Positions 56,441-64,000 of a stretch of DNA of 64,000 nt are shown here, piece by piece. The position numbers were made by a program, and so were the translations under genes. The stretch is taken from the NCBI RefSeq assembly GCF_016086655.4, contig NC_052140.2, positions 11,284,001 through 11,348,000 of the forward strand, read 5' to 3'. This DNA comes from Lepeophtheirus salmonis (taxonomy: Eukaryota > Arthropoda > Copepoda > Siphonostomatoida > Caligidae). The first letter of the stretch is position 1; each line of letters opens with the position of its first letter. The notes under the pieces are model-generated. The model did not search any database. It was not told the origin of the DNA and was given only the letters and a program-made list of their open reading frames with translations.

Positions 56441-56880
56441 GGACGTCCGCAGGTGAAAGGGATGTAGCCCTTTCCCCCTGCCCCTAAAACCAAAGGAAAT
56501 TTATTAATTTTTTTGGAAAAAAAAATAATTTTTTGGAAATAGGTATGGATTTTTGAAATTTTTCTCCGAAAAATTTAATATTTAAAACTTTAACTTATAT
56601 ATGAAGTTTAATCTCATAAATTTTTTCCAAAAAAATTCCTGTTTTTTTCTGAACAGCTCTGGATTTTTGAAAAAAATCCAAAACATTTAGTTTTTTGAGA
56701 ATAATTATGGATTTTTTAACTTTTTATCCAATAACTTATTTTTTTCTAAATTGCTGTTGGTTCTTGAAATTTTTTGCCACAAACTTATTTTTGTGTGTGA
56801 ATAGCTTTTGATTTTTGAAATTTTTTTCCACAAAATTTAATTTCTAAATTTATTTTTAAAAAACCGTAATTTTTTGTCAT
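56438..56880 (+). repeat. AT-rich element with internal minisatellite
   Basis: It starts CAGGACGTCCGCAGG then GGGATGTAGCCC. The body is a decayed tandem array in which words of the type GAATAGCT-TGGATTTTTGAAA recur about every 60 bases. It interrupts the coding repeat just upstream. Its 3' end was not defined. Confidence 0.6.
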
Positions 56881-56899
56881 TTATTTTACAAAATGAAGA

Positions 56900-56967
56900 A
56901 AATTGTTCTATTTTGAAGAGAAACAGCGTGTTTTCTTTGTTAAACCCGGGACTTTTCAGCAGATGTG
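56900..56967 (+). mobile_element. End fragment of the 58.4-kb mariner family
   Basis: The inverted copy of the end motif (CCCGGGACTTTTCAGC, 56945-56960) runs out at 56967 before a TA. It matches the ends at 44994 and 58400 and adjoining 3' untranslated sequence. Only the terminal part remains. Confidence 0.7.
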
Positions 56968-57205
56968 TAATTTTTCCCCCTCACCTTCACTTTTTTTAAA
57001 TGGCCTAAAAGACCCCTTCATCCAAGGAGTGCGTCTGGACGCCTTTCCCACATTTTATAAGCTGGTAAGCTGCTCACCTCCAAATTGTTACGTTAATTTT
57101 TGGTCTATCTTGTTTCAAATTACCAGGAGGTCATATTTCTTACAACCATAGTTCAAACTACTCAACAAATCCTCATTATTACTCTACGTCGTTCATGAGT
57201 ATATA

Positions 57206-57878
57206 CCGGTAGTTGCATAAATACCGGAAATAAAAAATTCCAGCACAAGTAACTCGGTCAATCTTTCGGCTTTGTTTTTGTTTTTCTTAATCGCATCAAA
57301 CAAAGTCGTTTACGATGAATGACGAGGTCAAACGTCATATGGTTGCCACTCTCCTCCGCGCCGGTAGGTTTGTCAAGGAGATCATCAAGGACACTGAACT
57401 ATCCTAGACTACTGTGTTCAAGGTCCAGAAGCTTGTCAAGGAGGGAAAAGATCTGAACGAGGGTGTTCGGACCGGCAGACCACGGAAAATCAATGTGGAT
57501 GAGGTGAAGGAGGCTGTCACAAAAACATTTGGCCACCTCAATCACCTGATTTGAATCCCTTTGACTACAGTGTGTGGTGGCAAATTGAGAAGAAGGCCTG
57601 TGCTACCCGCCACCCGAATTTGGACTCATTGAAAGACAGTGTCAATGAGGAATGGGCAACCATGGAAGACCATTACATCATCAATGTGTGCAAGGCCTTC
57701 TGCGGGTGCTTGGAGGGTGTGATAGCAGCTGATGGCGGTTATATTCAGTAATTATATTAAATTTCATACCAGAATAAATTCTCTATTATATAATTCTCAA
57801 AAAAAAATACGTCATACGAATTTTATTACACATTTAATTACAAACCACAAATAGTCTGCATATTTATGCAACTATCGA
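57206..57878 (+). mobile_element. Non-autonomous 673-bp mariner with intact ends
   Basis: Terminal inverted repeats CCGGTAGTTGCATAAATA (57206-57223) and, inverted, TCGATAGTTGCATAAATA (57878-57861) match at 16 of 18 positions. Each is flanked by TA, the mariner target duplication. It encloses a core-deleted transposase gene. GC content is clearly higher than the flanks. Confidence 0.85.
57315..57751 (+). pseudogene. Core-deleted mariner transposase
   Basis: ATG at 57315 opens MNDEVKRHMVATLLRAGRFV and KEIIKDTELS, a stop, then TTVFKVQKLVKEGKDLNEG and RTGRPRKINVDEVKEAV. That is the paired helix-turn-helix DNA-binding region and linker. At about 57518 the sequence jumps directly to WPPQSPDLNPFDYSVWWQIE (third-aspartate block). 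It continues to MEDHYIINVCKAF and LEGVIAADGGYIQ with a TAA at 57749-57751. About 150 residues carrying the first and second aspartates are missing compared with full-length relatives such as 62249-63211. Only one stop and one frame change occur, so the DNA-binding domain may have been expressible recently. Confidence 0.85.
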
Positions 57879-58399
57879 TACATTCAAGAATAATCATAAC
57901 TGCATTAGAAAATAAAAAACACTGCTCAAATTACAATTACAAAAAAACACATACCCAAAAATGCGTAGAATTTACATTTCTATCGATAGTAATTCAAATA
58001 AAACGAAAAAGTAATAATAAACGTCCATACTAAAGTAATGGCTGATCTTGTGAATTAATTGTTTGGTCACACGTGTTTATTTATTGAGTTATAATATTAT
58101 TTAGTTTATTTGTAATGGAATAGAAATACCTTTACTTTGTCACTGTTTTTCGGATATTCGAACAATAATTTCATTATCATTGGCCTATCAGCATACATTG
58201 TAATGCAGGGGGAAATGGATAAAATCTATGTGAGGTTTTAAGTAAAGAATCATTTCAATTTTTCTGCTAGATTAGGATGCAGTAAATAATACGTCTCTAA
58301 AATTGTCTGCAAAACCAACAACACAAGATGTAGTAAAATGGTGTAATGGGGAAAAAATTGAGATAAATCCATTAGTACGATAAAAGGAATACAAAAATA
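57879..58399. other. No gene recognised
   Basis: AT-rich spacer between two mariner elements. Confidence 0.4.
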
Positions 58400-59545
58400 T
58401 CACATTGGCTGAAGAGTCCCGGGCTTAATAAAGAAAACAAGGTTTTTTATCATTCAAAATTGGTTTTACTCATCAATATCATATAAATCAAAAGCAACAC
58501 AATTGATTCAAAGCCTCTTTAATAAAATAATTCATCTTTTGCCTGAAAATGGTCCTCAGTTTCAGCGATGCCCTCTTCATTAGAGCAAAATTTCATTTTG
58601 GCAACCATTTTTGTTTAGGTTTGCAAACAGCCAGGAGTCACTGGGAGCCAAATCTGGAGAGTAAGATTGATGCCGAAGCAATTCTAAGGTCAATTCATGT
58701 AGTGTTGCCTTTTTTTTATTGATTTGTGACTTGGTGTGTTACCCTGGTGAAACAACACTTTCTTTTTCTTGAAATGGTGTCATTTTCCAATGATTTCTTC
58801 CTTCAAATACTCAAGGAACACAATATAAAAAAATAATTGTTGATGTTATTTCCCCTTTGAAGGTATTCTGTGAATATTATGTCATGTGTATCTCAAAATA
58901 ACAAGGCCATAACCTTTCAAGCTGATTGTTGTGCTTTTAGACGCTTTGGACGAGGTTCACCAGTCGCTGTCCCCTCATATGATTCTTTTTATTCCGCAGT
59001 GAATCCATGTTGAGTGCATTGTCACATACCGATCCAAGAGTTCCAGTTTTTTTAAGTTTAAAAATGGTCAAACATTGCTCAAAATCATCAACGCGACTAT
59101 GTTTTTAGTCAACAGTGAGCAAAGGCAGCCCCAATTTTGAATAGAGATGTTCATGGAATATAAAAGCAACACGTTCTTTTGATATCTTTACAATGTCTGC
59201 AAACAACTTCACTTTTCCATTATTCAGGACGATTTTTTTTTTAAATTATGTTTTCTGATATTACCGCCTAATTTGGACGTCCACTGCGTCATGTATCATT
59301 GCTGTCTTTAGACTACGTTGAAGTCAGGAAACTAAAATTGAATTGTTGTTTCACTTAGATCCGAATCCCCATAACACTTTTCCAGCTGGTATTGTCCGGT
59401 TGTCCGGTATTTTTTCCCATCAAGAAGTGGATTAAAAATAAAAAAATTATATTTTTTATCCATTGTTTTGAATACCAAAAGGAACGTCACACTTAGCACA
59501 CTCATTCAGAAACTAAGGAATCCACTGTCATGAAATCTCTCCCGG
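58400..59545 (-). pseudogene. irritans-type mariner pseudogene, near full length
   Basis: The ATG is at 59463 on the minus strand. The text reads LEKCYGDSDLSETTIQF (DNA-binding region), then FEQCLTIFKLKK-type sequence and RYVTMHSTWIHCGIKRI. The first catalytic aspartate is changed to His there (normally VTMDETWIH). LERLWPCYFEIHMT, VLFHQGNTPSHKS (second aspartate changed to Gly) and HQSYSPDLAPSDSWLFANLN (third aspartate kept) follow. The end at 58400 follows TA and contains GCTGAAGAGTCCCGGGC. The opposite terminal repeat was not identified. Two catalytic changes plus frame breaks make it dead. Relatives are at 44994-45285 and 56900-56967. Confidence 0.85.
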
Positions 59546-60434
59546 TCATCCTGGATATCTCCTCCTTATAAAGAAGTTTTAGGAGTTTGGGTAACCCTTT
59601 TTCGTCGATGGGTCGTTCGTCTGCGGATGTTATGGACTGTGCCTATGTTTGGGCCTCGTGGAGGAAGGAAGAGAACCTTGTCACTTTCAAGAAGTGAAGT
59701 GTGTGTCCGGGTCCGGACCACATAATTAACAATGGATTTATTCCTACACAATTTTGTTCTCCTCTGTTCCTACTCTCCCGTTCACATCATTGGTTGATGG
59801 ATGTGGAACGGTCTCTCTTGTGGACACCTGTTTTTGTTTTTTTTAATTTTGTACTAAGTAAATATAAGGTTTAATAAATGCTTAATCTATATGCAAAGTT
59901 GATAATCCTGAAGAGAAAAGCCCGTGCAAGAAGAAGGAAGGGGGAAAGACTTATGGTATCATTTTTTTAAATACTGAAGGGAGTATCAGCTGCTTGCTTT
60001 ATTATGATTTTTGAGGGTATAACGAAAGTATTTACTAGCAAAATGTTTAATTAAGATATACTACGACTTAGACGTTTTTTATCCGTTACAGTAAATTTGA
60101 AAACGTCATACTCCATGAAATTGTAATTATGAACCATATTCTCAGAATAATAACTAATGAAACGACAGAGTAAAGTATTTCGAAGTATATTTGAAGTTCC
60201 AAGTTTAAAAAAGAAGGCTTAAATTAAATAAAATCTACTTAATAAAAAATAAACCATCATATATTCATGTTAAATATACAAAATTAAACAACTGTAATCA
60301 TATAACTAATAATAAAAATAAATTATAAATACAGAATATTGAAATAATAGATTGATCCAAATAATATTTTCTTGGTCTGACATCGGAATTCAGTTAAATA
60401 TGTCATAAAATAATAAATTGATAAAAACATTTTA
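59546..60434. other. No gene recognised
   Basis: AT-rich sequence. A 61-codon minus-strand frame (59751-59566) is arginine-rich and not recognised. Confidence 0.4.
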
Positions 60435-60682
60435 GTATTTAAAAAATGAATTATTTATTCCGTTATCTTGATTACATTTAATAAAAATGTATCTAACCAC
60501 CAAAAAATGAGATGAACTTATAGAATATACCTTATATTTTAATTTTTTTTAAATTGCCTTTAAAAAAGGGTGGATTTTGATTGATTCATGATCAATTAAG
60601 TTTATAATATTTATTAAAAAATTTAAATATAATAAGCTGGTTAGATTCCGTGAATATAGATTACATTAATATTCCGACAAAA
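60435..60682 (+). repeat. Dispersed non-coding repeat, copy 2
   Basis: It is collinear with 41735-42055. It is slightly shorter, and the end block TTTAAATATAATAAGC with GTGAATATAGATTACA is well conserved. Confidence 0.65.
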
Positions 60683-60839
60683 AAAATTAATTACATAACT
60701 TATATATAAGGGGATTAAAACAAGTTAATGGATGCTTCATATTCAGAGTAAATACTTCCTTGATCAAATCCATTTTTAACTAACACCAAACTCTTTATCT
60801 TGTCACCAAAGCAACAAACAACTCCTACCTGTAATTTTA

Positions 60840-60900
60840 ATGCAAATCTATCACAGGGGCTCACATTTCGTTGTTAAACAACGGCCAAATGCCGTAGATT
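60840..60900 (-). mobile_element. Short mariner-related scrap
   Basis: On the minus strand the stretch GGCCGTTGTTTAACAACGAA with flanking bases matches about 45 bases of the mariner remnant at 33265-33315. Nothing else of the element is recognisable here. Confidence 0.4.
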
Positions 60901-62248
60901 CAAACAAAAACATAATATTTTTCTTCCAATTTCATAGATTGGAATTAAATTAGAAGTAAAGTTAGACAAATACTCACGCATACACAAATACATCAATAAC
61001 TATACTACATTTACAAAATATATTTTATAAGTTTGATAACAAGGACTTATTCATCAACCAAGATAAGAAAAATCATCTCTAGGGTCCTTTGTTCTTGAAA
61101 TTGTACAGAAGCCAAGACTTTATTCACAAATATATATTAATATATATGGTGTCATAAATTACTCTTAAGCTGCATACAACCACAAAATCTGGGGAATTTT
61201 TTTGTAGCCGGTTGTTAGTTGATAAAAATAATGAAAACTATAGTTATTCATACATTAATCACTACAGATCTTGTATGGAATCATCCATACTTGTATAAAA
61301 ACTATAGTGCTCTATAGAGAAATATATAACAAAATGTAAAATACAGTAAGGATTGAACATAAAAATATTTATAGCACCCTCTATGTTGTTGTTTACCTAT
61401 TTATTACAATTACAATTTATATGCTTTGGTCATCTGTGCGAGTGTCATCTTCTTTTTCACATCATCACCCAATCTTGTTTATCTCTACGTACTACATATC
61501 GGAAGTTTAAAGTTGGAAGTGTGTGGCTAGAACGTATAATTCCCAAGTATTTTACGTTCGAGCTATCGTTTATTATTTTCGTTATTTTCTGGAATCTTGG
61601 TCAGGAATGATGAAAATAAAAGATAGCAAGGACCGTAGGACCAACTAACAGGTACTTAGGACTAGCTTATACCGCAAAATACAGAATTGGAATTAAATCC
61701 TTGGACCGATTCAACTCTAATTCTGAGCATTGTACTTTTTGTTCAATTGAATTGCATTTGATTCTACAGGAAACTATAAACCCAGTGGCGAATCTAAGGT
61801 CACGCGAGAAACATGTATCTAAAGTAGTTGTCTTTGCGACAATTTTTTGTCGGCTAGGAGCGTTGAGTATACTTGAATATTACTCTATAATAAACTACGT
61901 AATTTCCATGAATTCATCCTTCAAATTAAATTAACGAGGTAAATTTTCCGAGGAGAAGAAAAAGATGCATTTGCCATAAGGAAAAAGGATGAAAAAAATT
62001 AATCCTTTTGCTAATTTATTAAATTAATGTGCATAAATAGTTTCATAAGACAAAACTAATTAGTAGTATAATTTTTTTTTAAATATGCATTTTACCGGGT
62101 GTAGAAAAAGTAAAGCAATCGTCTAAAAATAATGTTTTGAATGGGTGTTGTTAATTAAATCTTAAAGTTCAGAATGTTTTTGAATAGCTTAGATTCTAGG
62201 CCTTGGATATATAAACGTTTTGCAAGCATAAATTCTGTTCATGTCGCC
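60901..62248. other. No gene recognised
   Basis: AT-rich sequence. The frames at 61353-61610 and 61701-61934 show no known domain. GGACC and AGGACT words at 61630-61715 resemble the interior of the MITE at 46220-46461. A possible mariner 5' end (ACCGGGTGTAGAAAAAGTAA, 62093-62112) precedes the transposase pseudogene, but no partner was found. Confidence 0.35.
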
Positions 62249-63211
62249 ATGGAGGCAAGAAGATCAATCATGGGCAATTTAATTTGCATGGAGAGGACTA
62301 CCTCGGGCATCATGAAGGCCTGAAACGTCAGCAAGGTCACAGTCTGTCGGATCAGAAATTGTTTGGCTGATGGGGACAACCCCAAGAGAGGAAGACCCAA
62401 CAAAGTAAAGCCTGAAGACATCATGGAAGCCTTTCAGATCAACCCAACGATGAAGATGTCAGAGTACGCCAAGAAGAAAAAGGTGCATATGTCTACTGTG
62501 GGCAAGGCCATCCCAAAAAGGCTGGAGGAAGGTCGCTCAGAAGAATTGAGAGGTCCCAACGTCTAAAAGAACTCCGTCTTCAGCAATGTCAAGAACTCTT
62601 TAATCACCTGAAGCACAACAGCAACCGGTTAATTTTTTTTATCTGATGAAAAGACCTTTACCGTTGACCCTGTCTATAACAAGAAAATTGATCGGGTTGT
62701 ATTCTTTGGCAAAGCTGATAACAGCATCAGGACAGTCGCCAAGACCAAACATACGGTCTCTGTTACGATGATGGGGGTTGTAGCATCAACTGGAGAAAAA
62801 ATGCCTCCAATTTGGTTTCCTGTAGGATACAGGTTACCCGCGCCCGACTACTTGAGGATGTTGAAAAAAAAGGGTATCATAGTTCACCAAGACCATGAAG
62901 AATACCAACATGGCCACGAACGTATTTCAGCAGCACGGGCTCCGGCCCATAATTCTAATATTGGACAAAAGTGAATAGTAGTAACATGAACCTTGGCCCC
63001 CCTCAAAGCCCATATCTAAATCCACTTCATTTTGTGGAAAATAAAGAAGAAGGCCTGCAAAGTCCGCCACCCGAAAATTCATGACCAGAAGACCTCCATT
63101 AACCAGTAGTGGAGAATCATAAAAAAGGACTACGCTGCCAATGAGTGCAAGGGGTTCTGGAGGGGGTTGGAAGTTGTCATTAAGGCTGATGGTAGCCAGA
63201 TTCACAATTAA
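62249..63211 (+). pseudogene. mariner transposase pseudogene, full-length layout
   Basis: The ATG is at 62249. The DNA-binding half shows KVTVCRIRNCLADGDNPKRG (after a stop), RPNKVKPEDIMEAFQINPTM and YAKKKKVHMSTVGKAIPKRL. A frame change leads to FLSDEKTFTVDPVYNKKIDR with the first aspartate kept, then MMGVVASTGEKMPPIWF and YRLPAPDYLRMLKKKG. The second aspartate block reads FQQHG then APAHNS with a one-base loss, so Asp is His. The third-aspartate block reads SPYLNPLHFVLWKIKKKACK, again Asp to His. It ends with GLEVVIKADGSQIHN and TAA at 63209-63211. Two of three catalytic residues are lost. Its nearest relative in the window is 15395-16014. Confidence 0.9.
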
Positions 63212-63388
63212 TGTACATTGTTATAGTAATAAATGTTTAAAATTAAACTTTCTATGTACAACATCATCCTTATATATTATGAGTTTTTGAATGATCACTT
63301 AGAGGCCGGTCTCATAACTTTTTCAACATCAGGTATAGCTCAAACTGAACGAGCGTCTCTTGTCCTTTATACATACTCTCTCCATTTA

Positions 63389-63480
63389 TTAGTGATGGGA
63401 AGATTATGCGGAACACGTATCAGAGAATCTTGTGTTTTTTCTTGAATCAAAATCAGGATTGGCATTGGAAAAATAATGTA
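63389..63480 (+). mobile_element. Left end of a second hAT-type MITE copy
   Basis: TAGTGATGGGAAGATTATGC and the following ATCAGGATTGGCATTGGAAA, AAATAATG sequence parallel 54681-54760. The right end was not seen before the AT-rich element that follows. Confidence 0.55.
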
Positions 63481-63865
63481 AGAAATCTAATTTTTGTATA
63501 AAAAAAAATTTTTTGTTAAACAACTGAAGATTTTGCAATTTTGTTTCCAAATAATTTAATAGTTTAATTTTTTTTTTTAAGTATATATATTTTTTGTGAA
63601 CGACTGTGGATTTTGGGAAGAAAAAAAAATTTTAAATTATTTTTGAAAAAATTATTTTTTTGTGAATGGCTGTGTATTTTTAAATTTGTGTTTCAAAAAA
63701 TAGAAGATTTGAAATCATTCTCGAAAATAAGCAATTTTTTGTGAATGGTTGTAGATTTTGAAAAATATTCGAAAAAATTATTTTTTAAATTTTTTTATCT
63801 AAAAATTTTAACCAAAAACCAAAAGGAAATATATATATATATATACATATTTACGGACGTCCCTG
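63480..63865 (-). repeat. AT-rich element copy with CAGGGACGTCCG end
   Basis: On the minus strand the end at 63865 reads CAGGGACGTCCG. The body has GTGAATGGCTGTG, GTGAATGGTTGTAGATTTTG and GTGAACGACTGTGGATTTTG words about 60 bases apart, as at 56438-56880. As at 54.8 kb, it lies next to a MITE left end. Confidence 0.6.
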
Positions 63866-64000
63866 AATATGTATAATATAAGTAACTCTTACAACTAAGA
63901 GTGATTTTTTTTAAATGTAGAAATATTAATTTGTAAAAATGTTGGCGATTTGAATTATTCTCGGTATTAAAAAACGTTTCAAAAATGTTGAACCTCAAAT

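Noticed and set aside
1..64000. CRISPR arrays, prophage, operons, ribosome binding sites
   Set aside because: No spaced direct repeats of array type and no prokaryotic coding organisation exist. Spliced introns and mariner, P and LINE relics show animal nuclear DNA.

Overview
The window looks like nuclear DNA of an arthropod, most plausibly a caligid copepod such as the salmon louse Lepeophtheirus salmonis. This species call is an inference. It rests on very AT-rich sequence, short GT-AG introns, few host exons, and a dense layer of decayed mariner, P, hAT-like and L1-like transposons. Nothing bacterial (operons, Shine-Dalgarno sites, CRISPR arrays) is visible, and no tRNA or rRNA gene could be supported.

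Host coding content is small. One clear host gene is present, the N-terminal half of a SET/MYND (SMYD) lysine methyltransferase on the minus strand at 16572-17375. Two exons are joined by a 66-nt intron, and a donor site leads to exons I could not find. A second, weaker candidate is a three-exon reading frame at 14229-14828 (+). Unrecognised open frames lie at 10768-11052 (+), 49192-50205 (+), 50939-51303 (-) and 54055-54483 (-).

Layout. 1-2330: L1/Tx1-like LINE (-), cut by the window edge. 3.2-7.2 kb: two mariner tails. 7.67-8.75 kb: a dispersed repeat with a second copy at 18.07-18.79 kb. 10.8-16 kb: a short repeat ORF, a core-deleted mariner, two LINE reverse-transcriptase fragments, the three-exon candidate and another mariner. 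16.6-17.4 kb: SMYD. 19.1-21.1 kb: a mariner with an inverted core, a long hairpin and a Tc1 scrap. 21.4-24.8 kb: two decayed members of one multicopy transposase-like family. 25066-28554: a full-length P element (THAP9 type) with terminal inverted repeats and a possible 8-bp target duplication. 30-37 kb: two mariners, a second THAP scrap and a LINE RNase H tail. 38-41 kb: two more multicopy transposon-type ORF families. 43-53 kb: mariners, a ZBED/GTF2IRD2-like hAT pseudogene and small non-autonomous elements. 54-64 kb: a hAT-type MITE, an AT-rich foldback element with related copies, a 673-bp non-autonomous mariner with clear ends, and two near full-length mariner pseudogenes.

Nearly every transposase is broken by stops or frameshifts, or has lost catalytic residues. 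The region therefore reads as a graveyard of several waves of invasion rather than a co-operating gene set. The items most worth checking are the complete P element, the AT-rich foldback family with CAGGG-CGTCC type ends, the hairpin at 20398-20507, and the two mariners that independently lost the catalytic core but kept both ends of the protein.
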